The notes below the pieces were generated by a model, which made no database searches, was not told the origin of the DNA, and saw nothing but the letters and a program-made list of their open reading frames with translations. From Isoetes taiwanensis (lineage: Eukaryota > Streptophyta > Lycopodiopsida > Isoetales > Isoetaceae), in assembly GCA_021234155.1 (NCBI GenBank), contig JAJEKV010000013.1:9766869-9830868 (forward strand): 64,000 bases of DNA. Direction: 5' to 3'. Of the stretch, positions 46,291-59,572 are shown in pieces (the first letter of the stretch is position 1; every line of letters begins with the position of its first letter). The translations under genes were made by a program, and so were the position numbers.

Positions 46291-47590
46291 CTCGGAAACA
46301 GAGTCGGAGACAACCGTTTTGCCCTACGGAGGCCGGGATGTGGAAGTCTTTGGAAACATATAAGTACCTAGGAGTGGAGTTCATTACAATAACATATTGA
46401 GATATTTGTATTAGGCAAGAGGGTGACACCCGGGTTGAAAGGCTTTCACGCGATGCTAAACAACTATCACAGAGCGAGCTTTGGGACTGATCACACCAAT
46501 TGCACTTGTTCAGGGGCTGGGAATCACCTCTATTATAGTTATATATGCCATGTCGTTCCTTAAGTTGCCAAAAACCCATTGTATCGACAATTCCATATGA
46601 AAAACCCTTTGTATCACGACTACATTATTTGTAAAAGAATACAACCCTTATCATATAATTACTTGTCGAACACTTTTACTTGACAACCCCTTCTATACAT
46701 ATACGATATCTCTATTATTTTATATATATATTATAATAATATATATTATCATAGTCATATCATATTATCACATAATCCCCAACAGTATAAGCTCACCAAA
46801 AATGACGGACCCTTACAGTATGAATACGATTCGAACACTGGCGCCACCACACTCCCTCTGGTATCCATACGGCATTCAAACAATAAAAACCTTATATTTT
46901 TCGAGTATGTATACGGTACCAGAGAGGCAATAAAAAAAACCCATTTGGTGCACTCACATGTTTCATACCCCATAATCTAGGTGAACCCCCCGGGGTTCAG
47001 GGTATTTGAAACCAGTTTGCAACAAGGAAGGTATGAGGAAAGTGGCGCATTTGTTTTAGTGCATATTCATAGGAGAATGCCTTTGAGCGTCGAGTGTTAT
47101 TGGATGGGCATATGCACAAGTTATGCCTTATTTTCCGATGTAGATAGCAAACCCTATTTGTGGGATATGCCTCCACAAATTAGGGTATATCCTATTCCAG
47201 ATAGAACTAAAGGTGCACAATAAAGGCCTCTATAGATAAAAATTAATTGTAAATAATTATTTGTTGTGACCCACAAATACAATTAACAAAAAGGAATAGT
47301 TTTGTTCCATTCCAATTCTCAAACTAACAAAGGAAAGTGTTCAATATTGTTTGTTGATTTTCGTTAAGCGCAAGATAGAGCGGGCGGGCAAGCTATTGTT
47401 ATTTACTTAGCCCAGATTGTCACGTGATGTTATTCTAAGGGTTGGATTATAGCAAGGTCTAATAGAATATATAAGTCAAAGATCTATTGAGCGAGGTTTG
47501 CCCTCTGGCAAGATGGTGATATTGCCTTCAAGTTTTCAAGGATCTATACGTGCATTACAACAAAACTAATTAGTTAGATGCCATGGTAAA
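46291..47590. other. Intergenic, AT-rich, with a relative of the foldback element
   Basis: The first part (46291-46560) looks like further LINE sequence on + (a GDTRVERLS-like reading). An AT palindrome-rich stretch is at 46710-46755. The segment about 47040-47170 (GTGCATATTCA, then TTGGATGGGCATAT) is a diverged relative of the inner arm and centre of the foldback at 20593-21043. No gene is recognised. Confidence 0.45.
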
Positions 47591-50560
47591 CCAAACTTAT
47601 TTATCACGTTCACATGCAATCCGAGAAAATCCAGGAGAACTTATATGCCCATCAAACAATAAGCGATAGACCAGATCTTGTGGCTAGGGTCTTTCATTTG
47701 AAGCTAGGGGAGTTTCTAAAGGATCTAACTAAAAGACATGTGTTTGGTAGAGCTAAGGCGTGGACATACACTATAGAGTTTCAAAAAGGGGCTTGTCGCA
47801 TTGCCATATGTTGCTCATACTAGAGGAGAAAATCGATATAATTGAACAGGATAGACAAAATAATTAGTGCGTGAGATACTGACCACGCAACCAACCCTTA
47901 CTTGCATGACCTTGTAATCAATCATGTGATCCATGGACCATGTGGACTGATCATCCAAGCATGGCATGTAATGAAGTGCTATCAGATCGGAAAGTTCTAA
48001 ATGTAGAAAATGCTTCGAAAGAAATTCTGTGATGCAACATGCCTCAATGAGAATGGCTACCCACAATATATGAGAAGATACGGGTAAGAGTTACAATCGT
48101 CCAAATCGGTCCAAACATTAGCATCGACAACAGTTGGGTAGTGCCTTATAATCCCCATCTCCTTGCAAAGTACGCAACTCACATCAATGTTGAGAACTAT
48201 CAAGGAATTAGCAGGATAAAATATATACAAGTACATCCACAATGGATATGATTGTGCAAGTGTTGGGCTTAGCCCCATAGATGATGTGTCATTGAATTCG
48301 GATGAGATCAAACATACTTGGATAGTAGGTACATATGCCCTTGAAGGAATGTGGAGAAATTTGAACAAATGTGAGATGCATGCAAACTCACACACAATCA
48401 CACCTACCATTTCAACAGCGTTTGCAATACAACCTGAACATGAAGAAAAAAGTTGTAGAAAGAGCAACAAGAGATGGCACAATGCTAAGCGCTTGGTTTG
48501 ACACAGAATGCTTCTCTGATCGTAATGCAAGGTCATACACATATACGTAGATTCCGTATCACTACAAATATAAAAAACCTTAACGGAAAATACCAAAAAA
48601 GTGGATAGCTTGAAAGAATAAAATTAAGATTATAACACGAATATACAACGTGAGGCCTCAAGAGGGAGAAAGATTCTACCGCCGATTGTTATTACTTCAT
48701 GCAAAAGGGGCAACAAGCTATGATGACTTACTATATGTGAATGGAAAACATTGCATAATGTTCAAAGATGCTTAAAAAAGAGTACGGCTTGGTCATTTGT
48801 GATCGTGAATGAGAATTGGCACTTCAAGAGGCACCCACATATCAAATGCCATCACAATTGCACCAAATGTTTGCATTCATATGTGTATTCAATGACATTA
48901 TGATCCACTTTCACTATGGCAAAAATTCAAAGAAGACATATGTGAAGATTATGTGAGACACATGCAACTAAACTTAGCAGAAAATGCAGCACTCATTGAT
49001 ATCAATGATATATTAGAAGCAAACAACATGTCCTGTCAAACCATTGGCCTGCCCACTCCTAATCCTAATTTACAATTCTCTGACAAGACGATAGATTTGA
49101 CATTGAACAAGAGAGAGATGAAGCAATAATCCATTATGAAAAGCTAAATAGTGAACAACATCAAATCACATACACCATCATAGGACTTCTACAAAACCCT
49201 GGAACGACCAACAAATGCCATACCATTGATGGCCCGGGTGGTACAGGAAAGACATTTCTTCTAAATATGTTGACAAAGGTCCAAGTGCCTACCCGTTATC
49301 ACAGTAGCATGGACAGGCATAACAAGCCTTTTGTTAAAAGGTGCACGAACAGTACATTCAACTTTCAAGTTATCTCTTAATTTGGTCCAGACTCAACATC
49401 AAATATATGACCAGCTGGTAGAGAACCAGATACACTACGAGAAGCAAAATTTCTAATGTGGGATGAAATAGGGATGGCCCATACATATGCTTTTACAGCA
49501 GTTGACAAACTTTTAAAAGAGATAAGGCAAAATGATGAGCCATTCGGTGATATCATAGTTGTTATTCTGAGGAGATTTTAGACAATTACTAGTTGTCAAG
49601 AGAGCAAGCAAAGCCAAATAATTTTAAAAAGTGTGTCAAGAAAAAATGCATTGTGGGCAAAATTTACCTTCCACAAACTCATGCAAAACATCGTGTCTTA
49701 CCGAAATTTGAAAGGGATTGGGCGACATATCTTTTGCATCTAGGCAATGGTGAGACCATGAACGATGGGAATCTCGGAGATAATGTAGTGCACATTCGAC
49801 CAGGTTGCATTGCTCAAAGCAACATTATTGATGAGATATATGGTGCTCACATATCACAAGAACAATTGTCAAATGTGCACAAGAAGGCAATGCTTTGCCC
49901 CAAAAACGATGACGCCTTGAAAATCAATGACAACTTCATTGATCGTATGGAAGGCGAAAAGGTTACATACATAAGCACTGACAATCTAAATTTGGACGAT
50001 CATCGTGATGATTTAAGGGACTTTTTCATTGAGTGTCTACACAAAGTAACAGAGTCTAGAATGCCTCCTCACGAATTACACATAAAGAAAGGAGCAAGCA
50101 TTATGCTACTACGTGACATGTCCCCAAGAGATGGCCTATGCAATGGAACAAGATTGCAAGTTGACAATGTTCTCTCATGCTCCATATATGCACACATAAT
50201 TACAGGAAACCACAATAGACAAATAAATCTTCTTGCCAAGGATAGACTTGACACCATCGGACACGCATATCCCGTACACACGACAACAATTTCCTATCAG
50301 AGTTGCATTTTCAATTACAATTTCAAAATCACAGGGGCAATCATTAGATCACGTTGGGATCTACTTACGCGTGCCAGTCTTTTCACATGGGCAGTTATAT
50401 GTTGCACTATCCAGGTGCACATCAGAGAATGGCATCAAAATGTATATTCAAAACACAAGCAAGCAAGACAACCTAACTGGAAATGAGCAAATTTACACCA
50501 TTAACACTGTACACAAGGAGGTGCTCCAAGACGAGATTGCATAGCTTCTACAAGTAAGTA
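47590..50560 (+). mobile_element. Decayed Helitron (Rep plus PIF1-like helicase)
   Basis: The Rep (Helitron-like N) part begins about 47614 with RPDLVARVFHLKLGEFLKDL, then FGRAKAWTYTIEFQKG in the same block. The zinc-type region HGPCG...WHVMKC is near 47935-47975, and a CLNENGYPQY motif is near 48035-48070. The helicase follows at 49132-50544. Helitrons transpose by rolling-circle replication using one Rep-helicase protein; here the reading is broken many times. Neither the 5' TC end nor the 3' hairpin plus CTRR end could be identified, so the borders are approximate. Confidence 0.8.
49132..50544 (+). pseudogene. Helitron PIF1-like helicase domain, frameshifted
   Basis: In order: Walker A GPGGTGKT at 49231-49254; FLMWDEIGM near 49450; a long open stretch from about 49593 to 50300 with HIRPGCIAQSNIIDEIYG, FNDRMEG-like and GASIMLLRDMSPRDGLCNGT; and, after a frame change near 50290, the terminal block [16 protein letters not shown] and [13 protein letters not shown]. 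These are motifs I to VI of PIF1-like helicases of Helitrons. Frame breaks occur near 49270, 49390, 49580 and 50290. The 5' third duplicates the fragment at 44520-45013. Confidence 0.85.
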
Positions 50561-52230
50561 CTACCTAAACATGTTAATTGTTTAATTGAATGGCAAGATA
50601 AAAGTCCGTTATACTTCCATATAATATCGATGATGAAAAGATACTATTAAAATTATATTGTTGAAGTAGAAGAAAAAATTGGAAAAAGGGAAAACAAAAA
50701 ACCGTTAGGGCTCTATCGCACAAAAGCTTCATCCATTGCCCCACACACAAGTGCATCAACGACTACTTATAGGTAACATTGTTGCTTGTCAAACTTTGCT
50801 ATGGATGTCTATTATTAAAAAATCTCTTGGTGATTCATTAGTTCTGTGCCCGGATTCATACGCTATTGTGTTGCCTTAGGTTTAACAAACCGTGGTAGAT
50901 GCATTGAATTTCATTGTCCCACCTTATACTTTCCAACCACACAACCATTTTTGGTATGTAGGTTCAACATACGTAATCTCGAATTTGCAATCACGTTAAA
51001 TTAGTGGGGGATTCATTAAATTATATGTAGTAGTTTGAAGTTGATTATACATTAGGTAGCCTAGAGATTCATCAAGACCACAATTTGCAAAACGCATACA
51101 TAAGTTATCATGATGAAATCATTACGTAGCCTACTTGTGTGTTGTTGCTTATGGTTTGTCCCATCATTAACATCCATGGCTGGACCATAAGAAGTCAATC
51201 CATCGTTACGGACTCTAGTGCGGACAAAGAGTCTAAGTCAGGGCATTGATTCTCGATGTTAAATTATGACACCCGGTAATACGGAAAGATGAAATCTCCC
51301 TTTGCATCACGAAAAGGAACTTACCAATGAAAGAGCTTTGAAGAAACAAATCTAAAAGCTGGCTTCAATATCAAATCCAACAATAAATGTTGTATACCAT
51401 ATCCGCCCATAGAAAAGGGTTGGTCGGACTTCCTTCGAGGAGGAGATAGCTCAATTGAAGTGCTTGGCACCGTGGATATATGAGACCAACTCTAACACAT
51501 CAATATTTGATTTTGATATTTGAGGTTGCAAAAGAGTATAAAAGATCGACATTCCGGAAAGTTTTGTTTGTTAAGTTATCCTTGGTTCGGCACCACATAT
51601 TTGAAGTTTACGTTTGGGCATTTTGTCAAACATCATGCTAGCTCAACCATCTCAACCTGGGCTGAGTTTCAAAGCCAACTTATCTCTTGTGGTAAAACAG
51701 TGGATTTCTTGCTATCTTGTGTAAAGCGGTCGGAAGCAAAGTATCTTCGATTCTGAACTATTTGAAATCTATAAGGCGGACACATGTTCTTAGCATTAGC
51801 AGCACAACTTTAGGATTCTAGAAAATGGTGTTAACATCTTCCTTTTTCTTTCTATTCCCTTTCTCATTCGCTACATGTTCAATTGGCCTTAAATTGGAAG
51901 GTACTACATAATGCCATGTTTGCCCTACATGAATCGGATATAGTTTGAGTGGGCTTATCTACTTTTTGATGCATGTTGCCCATAGTAGAATTTCATGATA
52001 AGAAAGCTCCAAGAAAGCTCCCTTTCCTATATATTCTTAAAGATAAACACTCATATGAAAAAAGTAGGCACCTGCTTTGCCAAAAGTTTAAGAAATTTGA
52101 TTCAACTATTCATTTTACCAGATCTATGACATTCCACATATGTGTCAAGCTCTAAGACTTGGCATGCATATTTATTTGGATTTCGTTTTACAATATCTTA
52201 TCAATTTTTTACAAATGTTTGACTCTAGAA
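50561..52230. other. No gene recognised
   Basis: Anonymous sequence downstream of the Helitron. Short frames (51520-51756 and 51973-52155 on +) look like element debris but have no recognisable domain. Confidence 0.4.
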
Positions 52231-52239
52231 ACTCTGTTG

Positions 52240-52440
52240 TTACATTTAATTCTGATTAAAGTTCAAATGAATACCATCATGCATGAAATATGCCTAGGTA
52301 TCCATCCTAAATTCCATGTAAGTCAACTGGAGCATGCTATACTAGATACGGATAATGTGGTTAGTCAGAGTATACCACTTGTCTTAAACTCCTCAATTTG
52401 TGATGCTCCCCAAACCTATCACGACACTCCCATCATTATA
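52240..52440 (+). mobile_element. Ty3/gypsy integrase C-terminal fragment
   Basis: The reading GIHPKFHVSQLEHAI matches the conserved (I/V)HPVFHVSQLK motif at the end of gypsy integrases. A V-V-S-Q-S-I-P segment follows, and the reading then leaves homology near 52440. The rest of pol is not recognisable upstream, so this is a truncated remnant. Confidence 0.65.
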
Positions 52441-52890
52441 AATATGAGAAATTCCCCTCTAATGGCAACTTCGGTCACCATGGAAAGGCCCTCTATCCGA
52501 ACTCGGACCACTTGTGATGGCCAAGTGTCGGGTGAAGGGCACCTGAGTATCCGCCCTTACACCTTCTATAGGGTATCCTATATGGCGAAGCGTCACATAC
52601 ATCTTAGCACTAGCAAGCAATACACATAAATAATATGCCACCTCGGAGGGTAGACCCATCCATCATCAATACAAGCGACAACATAATAGCAGCGTAGCAT
52701 ACAAAATGCATCATAAATGATGGTTCTACCACGCTCGGGGGGTCAAAGGGGTCTGATGGTCGGGGTCTCCCGGATAACAACAGAGGGAATCATGGCAAGC
52801 GGCATTGGTCGGGCATAGAACAATGGATCGGGTAGTCCACTCCATTCGTCCCTCCACATTGCACACTTTGCGGATAGGCTAAAGCATCAT
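52440..52890 (-). repeat. Dispersed repeat, copy 1 (inverted relative of 58935-59290)
   Basis: The reverse complement of 52640-52880 aligns with 58935-59110: both contain GCAAAGTGTGC, ATGGAGTGGACTACCC and TTGCCATGA in the same order and spacing. It follows directly on a gypsy integrase end, so it may be 3' untranslated or LTR sequence of that family. Confidence 0.55.
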
Positions 52891-54560
52891 GGCTTGACTA
52901 TAGCCTTTAGAATGTAATTTCATGGAGTCACCCTATGAGACTATTCCAGGTTGCATCTCTGTGACATTCCATGCTTCATATATGATGCTCCCCGCATTAT
53001 CGGAACACGGATTTCATCCCTCGGGAACCAAAGTACGTCTGTCCATTTTGACACCAATCGAAGTGGCAAGGAATCGATGGGTGTCAAAACACGTTAAAGT
53101 GGATCAAAATCGTGCATTTTTTTGCTACATTTTTACATCACATTTGTAGTGCGTGGGCGTGGTTTAGTATGGACCGAGAAAGTTACGAAAGAGGTAGTTT
53201 TAATGATGGCAAGTTCAAGGTTGATTAAGCAAATTCAAATTCTCATGCCACATGTCCAAAAGTACTTCCGATCTTTCCCTCCCCAAACTTTCTCTCCTCT
53301 TGCTAGGAGAAATCTGTAATCGTGCAAATGAATTTGAAACCCGAGCTCAGCGCTCGTCAGGACATACTTATGGACAACTTTACAAGCGTGTTGAATGGTA
53401 TGCTTCACGAGATGAGTTGAAGTGGGTGCGGGGTGAAAGAATACCAAAAAAAAAAAAACATGCTACATGTATTTGTAATTTTATCTTAATGCCAGTGCTT
53501 CAATGTTTTTGAATAATTTCCTTCCAAATTAAAGAACCTCAACCGGGACCAATACTGAGAGGTAGTCATGTTGAACAAAGCTAATGAAATCAGAGCGTAA
53601 AAAATATAAGGTTGGTGTTTGTGAGTGCAGGCAGTCAATTTCTGTAACTGTTTCAATATTTGAAAGTTTTCAACTGTTATATTTATGCAGGAAAGTCTTT
53701 CTCTGTAACTATATCAAAAGTGCAAGTTCCTGAAGCAGAAGTGTCATCGCGCCCTGTGCCTCCACCTCTTATTAGGAGGAGTACAAGGTCAATAGAATTT
53801 CTCATATTTTTTACTTTTAAACGGTATTGTTGGTAGGTTGTATGATAGGAATGAGCTCATACCATCAGCCAAGGAACATGATGTTATCTTGCGGACGGTG
53901 AACAAGCGAAGACTATCATTTTAAGGGCGGGCTTTAGAGTTTATGTCTTGGTGCCTCGATAACCCATTGGTTGCATTATGGTCTAGCATGTCATCACAAA
54001 ACATGCATCTAGATTGCAACCATGGCACATCGTGAATTTGCTTCAAAGTTTCTATTTGTATAGAACCAAGATGAATGCACAAATACAGAGTTGTCGATCA
54101 AGAATAAGCCCTTTTTCTTGAAGGAATTGAGTAAGGTTTACCATGCATTTCCAAGGTTTGGGGTTGAGAATACCACCGCTCATTGGCGACAGCGGGTAGA
54201 AGTCGTACTACAAGCGAGAAAAATACAATCATTTGTCCAAACTCCCGATCTAAGTAACGGTTGATGGTCAAATGTTAAATACTACATTAAAGGATTGGTT
54301 AGCGGGGCTACTTAAGGAACAGTGTTCCTAGCTATGTTGAGAGTAACCCAATGTATAATGTGTGCGACATAGAAATGTCTCAAAAAGCTTTAAAGGTGTC
54401 CGGATAGATCTGAGGGAAGAAAAAGTGATCAAAAACATGGTTATGTGACATTGATTGCACCTTGAATAAAACTTTTTGTTAAGTTTTGACTTTTTGGTCT
54501 TTATTATCTTCAAGTTTTTGTGCTATGAATGTTGTTTATAAATACCGCGTTTGCTTTTGG
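52891..54560. other. Element debris, no gene assigned
   Basis: Frames near 53122-53320 (VVLMMASSRLIKQIQILMPH) and around 53700-53800 (VPEAEVSSRPVPPPLIRRST, followed by a possible intron) are protein-like and may belong to the element that carries the Ulp1-like piece downstream. No domain was identified. A poly-A tract lies at 53446-53457. Confidence 0.35.
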
Positions 54561-54900
54561 CCTCTGAGATCCAAGAAGATGGCACCGAGTTGGTTGTCAT
54601 CACTGGTAAAGCTTCCTTTGGATGTATTTGATGGTAGCCGAAAACTTGTTACCATTGGAACATCAGAAGCAAGCATTCTAGCCAAAGCTGGTTCTTGGTA
54701 CAACGACCAGTTGATCGATCTTTACATAGGGTAGGTCCTCAAGTGCTAATTGCCCTTCATTTGAGTCCATTGACTTGCATATAATTGCAGGTACATGAAT
54801 TAGTTTATGGAGGCACATGAGGTGTCCACTCTCTGTTACTTCTTCGATCCACTCTTCTACCCAGTTTTGAACAGAAGAAGTAATAAAATAGTGGGATTCG
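54560..54900 (+). pseudogene. Ulp1-like (C48) cysteine-protease fragment, broken
   Basis: A reading ending GSWYNDQLIDLYIG before a GTAGGT donor (54730) continues after a TTGCAG acceptor (54791) as YMN-stop-FMEAHEVSTLCYFFDPLFYP. This resembles the W-x-N-D-x-x-I-x-x-Y ... CYFFNPFFY region at the start of the SUMO-protease (Ulp1) fold. Catalytic His, Asp and Cys motifs could not be located downstream, and an in-frame TAG interrupts the second part. Ulp1 domains are often carried by plant DNA transposons such as MULEs, so this may be element cargo. Confidence 0.4.
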
Positions 54901-57900
54901 TATCGGATATAGATTTTGAAGTCTGTGAATACCGTTCATTCCCGCATGTCATGGTCTGCTTGAACTATGTATCCCATTTTTGGTGTTGGGGAAGATATGA
55001 AATATGTGAGCGAGGCATCCTACTTTTTTTGATAGCATGGGCCTCTTTGCGGGGGGATAGAGCCGGTGCAAAGGTTTGTAGTTGTGTCTTAATAATTGCC
55101 TGCTGCATTAGTTTTTTACATGCTTAAGGATGTTGGTTTGCCTCTGCTTGTGTTTGTGAAAAGAATCTACAAAACACCTAAACATTGACAACCAATTTGG
55201 AAGTAAAGAAAAATGTAGAAGCGCCAATATCTGGTGGATAGATACTTCGTGCGAGCCCGGTGATCTGTTGTTTTATAAGCAAGTTTTGGGAGGACTACAT
55301 AATGGAATAGACATTATGGCAAAACAAGTAAGTTATATCAAGATTATTGCACTCAAACTTTAACAAAGCATGTTGATCCTTCCATTTGTGATGCGGCGGG
55401 TTGATATTGATCCCGACCTATCCATGATTCTTGAATTCTTGATTTGAAGTTACGATTGATTATTAAAGGTGGCAATGAGGATGGTAGCATGAACCTTATA
55501 ACACACCATGTACTACAAGACTGAAGTCCTGATTGTGAAATCGTAAATGATTGCAATGCATTGTTCAAGTTTGCATTTTGAACAACTTTATTGTAATGAA
55601 AGTACAACACATTCACTACCTGATGATCAATCGCTATTTTCTGTCCACCAGACATTGTAACAGTTGTAAATTATAATAAAAAAGATATTGTAACATTGTA
55701 ACAGTTGTATATTGTAATAGTTGTACATTTTAAATAAAACAGAGAGAGACATTTTTTTTTTTAGATACAAGTTTTAGTAAAACAATGTTGTATTGCAACC
55801 AAATATTACAATGCAGTGAATATAACTTATAAAAACAATTTGAAATAACTGCTATTAAGAAAGAACATCTAATCCTCAGTACGGTTCACCAAGATCAATG
55901 TCCTTAGCACATGGCTCCAGAAGTGTTGAGAATATCACATCAAGGTGAATAATACCAATGAGTTCGGCTCGATAAGAGTCATTTGATGCCATCACGAACA
56001 ATGCGCCTCTATTCAAGAAATTGAAAGGTCGACTTGAATGAGTTGTACCTCCGATATCCCGACTCCGCCAGCTTCTCCAATGTTCAAATTGCAAAGACAT
56101 ATTTTTCAGCTTCATCATCTTTCGTGCATCTCCATTGTTGGGAGATGAGTATATTTTTCTTTGAAAGGTGCAATGGGCATTGAATTATGCGCCCCTCGAT
56201 CAATGCAAACTTTTGAAAACATCTTCGTTCTTGTTCTGTGAAAATTTTCCACTAACTCTTCTTAGCTGTTGGCCCGGATGATCCACAATACAATGTTTTG
56301 TCCCATGTCTACCATTGACATGCCCTTTGTTATACCTTGTACCATCCTAAATTTTGTTTTCTCTCTGCTCTTTTTACGCTGCATTTGGGAAAGACAATGC
56401 AAACAATTTGGGGTTTATGGTTGTCGTCATTATATCCCACATTCTTGTATACCCATTTTGCTAATTATCCCATAATAATACCAAAATTCTCATTTAGGAT
56501 GAATAATCCCACATGCCTAACCTAATGGGGTGGGGGCATAAGATGGGTTGTTCGACCATGGCCACTTATCATGGCTTCCTAAAAAAATTGAAGAATAATG
56601 AGGAAGAAGGAGGTTGGGGGCGCTTATGAGGCGGTTCATCGAAGTAAAGCTTGCCAACCCGAGGAGTTGGCAAGCCGAATCCATTGGTGGGCCTTTAAGA
56701 TCCACCAACATAAGCGGGTTTGAACTTCGGCCTCGGCCAAGTCACGTGGAGACTTGTGGCATAGTGAAGAGGGGTTCATTAGAATTTCGCGGTAGGGTTA
56801 GATTAGAAGGGTTATACTTCCCCTTGAGAAAAAGATTTTTTGTAACCAATTTAAAAATTAATATAGTTTTTTCCACTAAATTTCAAGTTGTTGCAACTTA
56901 AATTGCCCTTTAAGATCACAAAAAAAAACAACTTATAATAAGTCAATTTACAACTTATAACCCGGAAGCTACTAAAAAAACTAAGGCATATTCCAAACTC
57001 CTAAAAATCAAGACATATCCCAAGGCATATTCAATTCATATTCAAGGCATATTCTAATGGTCTTACCTTTTTGAAACTTAGGCATGTTCTAATGGTCTTA
57101 TATTGCAAGGAGGGAAATACACTTAGAATTGAGTGTTTCTACATGTTACCATCACATATATCATATGGCATCATATGCACCATGTTGGCACCACATGCTA
57201 TACAAAAGGCAACACAGTTTGCATCACAAGATACACCATGTTGCTATCATCCACCATGTCGACACCACACTTAGAATGAAGTAGAAATGTACTTAGAAAA
57301 GTTGGTATACTTAGAAAGTTTAGAATTACAATTATTAAGTCATCCGGACAAGACATTTGATAAGTTATCAAAGTATTTTTACGCCTCATCGGTGGGATTT
57401 AATCGAGTTAGTTCCCTTGCCCTTAGCGTTTTTCTTGGAACCTTTGGCGGCATAGATGCGTGTGGAGAACACTAAACCGTTTGGATTATTTATGCACAAC
57501 TCATATCCCATGAGTTGATTTTGGGCCCTTCCGATAGTAGATACCTTCCACAACACTCTCCCGACAAGGTACCATTGATCATTAATTTGAAAATTTTCTT
57601 CAACACAATTTTTTCTTTGGTGCATACAAACAGCGAGAATTCAACACGCTTTATTACCTTTAGGTGCGAGCCACCGCAAAATTGTTTCTAACTTCTTTTG
57701 CATCGGCTAAAACATTGGCATTGGTAGAATAAAGAGGTCGATCGGACTTAGCGATATACGCATTGTGCGTATGGACAACGATTGATGGTTCAACTATGAT
57801 GAGCTCCCATTTGTCGACATATACCTTGTTCTCACATTGATCCCAAAGAGTTGTGGCGTTCGGCATAAATATACAATCCAAATACGTATATTATCTGCCA

Positions 57901-58060
57901 CATCCTGCGTACATGTCACGAATGACATGTACTTTGAGCCATAAAAGGATGCACCTAGGGGGCAACCTCGAATGTTGTGCATGTTTAATAAACATACACA
58001 ACTAGAAACCCCATGGACCCCATTGCCAAATGGCAAAACTCCATTTGGCCAATGTCTAAC
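54901..58060. other. No gene recognised
   Basis: About 3 kb of anonymous sequence. A short minus-strand frame (56118-55876) and two minus frames at 57625-57386 and 57881-57660 are protein-like but unassigned. Tandem ATTGTAACAGTTGTA words occur at 55655-55725. The 57000-57260 stretch repeats AAGGCATATTC and CACCATGTTG words. Confidence 0.4.
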
Positions 58061-58075
58061 CTAACCCTGAGGGTT

Positions 58076-58086
58076 TCTATATAAGG
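58076..58086 (+). promoter_or_regulatory. TATA-like core promoter (TCTATATAAGG)
   Basis: A strong TATA element is followed by a pyrimidine-rich, TTAGGGTT-containing leader, a layout typical of plant genes and of LTR promoters. No ORF is identified behind it. Confidence 0.35.
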
Positions 58087-58934
58087 GCTCTCCCCTTAGA
58101 TCCTAAACCCTTTTCTTCTTTCACATTAGGGTTTTCCTTGAGCTCCTTTCCTTCTCTCGCATTTAGGGTTCCCTTGAGCCATTCCGGCCAAGCCAAGACC
58201 CTAATTCGCATTGCCAGACTCTGAAAAGCCGCCTTTGCACAAATGGATCTTGATGCTTGGCGGCCTTGGCGGGATCGAGGCATGGACGCATTAGAGGATG
58301 CGGCGGAGAATCAAGTACCCGTAATATAGTCGTTACATTTGTGCAAAGCCTTTGGCTAGGCAATAAAGCTGGTTTAGCATGTTAGTTCAGCCTTAGAGGC
58401 CTTTACGGATCCGAGATCATAAGCTCTAACAAAGGAACCTAACTTTCGGATGTTTAGATAGATAGACTAGATGTTATTCTTCATTTTCGGTTATGTGATG
58501 ATGTTGGTATTTCACTCTGTGACCTCCATGTATTGGGAAGGGGTAGAGGCCTAAAAGCATGTGTAGCGGATGATCCTAGATAGCCTACTAGTTCCCAATT
58601 ACATGCGGCCCAGTGCCGCGAGGGAGTCCGCTGGTTGTGGGTGGTGGGGCTAGACCGGTTGACAGGGGAGGAACTTGTCCCATCGTGATTGACCCCTACG
58701 GTGTGTAAAGCCCAGGGGTCTAAGTGGAGCTAGGCTTAATGGCTTGTCCTTTGAATGTGGGCAAGGCATGAGGTTCAAGTCGAATATGGGGCGGTGGCCC
58801 TCTAGCATGTGATGGGCATGGATGCCTCTTGAGGTGACTCTCCTCTGCCTCATCGGGACTAGGAGATGCAACCGACGGTAGCCCCCTTGGCATGCACCGG
58901 CGGGGCTGGTCGAGTCCCAATACTTTTCAACCTA
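58087..58934. other. No gene recognised; moderately GC-rich
   Basis: Less AT-rich than its surroundings, with no recognisable coding domain on either strand. It may be untranslated or LTR sequence of the repeat family that follows. Confidence 0.35.
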
Positions 58935-59290
58935 CTCTTGCAAAGTGTGCGGGGAGGCGGATGGAGTGGACTACCCACCGACCCATGTTCTTATGCCGGT
59001 AAATCCATTTGCCATGAATTCATACTTGCAATGACTTTTGGAGGCCAAGCGGTTAGTCGAACCCCCTTGATGCGAGCCACGGGTAGGATTCCCCTTTGTT
59101 GTTATTGCTCATATTGATGTTGTTGTACATGTGATGATTATGATGTGTTCACCCTTGAGGGTGATTGTATTGATGTATTGATGTTATGTGCTCATGTTCA
59201 TTGGCTTCGCTAAAATTAGGCAGAAGGAAGGCGGGCAAATGACATATCCACTCTTCCCTTTGCTGGCTCATTCCCTTTGGGGGTGGTGTC
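58935..59290 (+). repeat. Dispersed repeat, copy 2
   Basis: Partner of the inverted copy at 52440-52890, with shared ordered words GCAAAGTGTGC, ATGGAGTGGACTACCC and TTGCCATGA. Divergence is substantial. Confidence 0.55.
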
Positions 59291-59572
59291 GGTGGATGGC
59301 CTTGATTTTGGTGTCGAGGGGGAATGCTCATATACGATATGATGTGTGCATCGTAGAGGAAGTAGGGGGCGTCCTGATGGTATCGAGCATGATCTTGGCG
59401 GACCAAGATCGAGCAGACCATTCTATTAGGACTATGATGAACTTCAGTCTTGGGAATAGCCGCAAGTATGAACCTCGAAAATTGGGAAATTTTTTCCAAT
59501 CTCTAGTGCATCAAGTAGAAAAATGCTAAGTTAGTAAGAAATTTTTAGCAAAACCTAGAAATCTTGGCCAAA

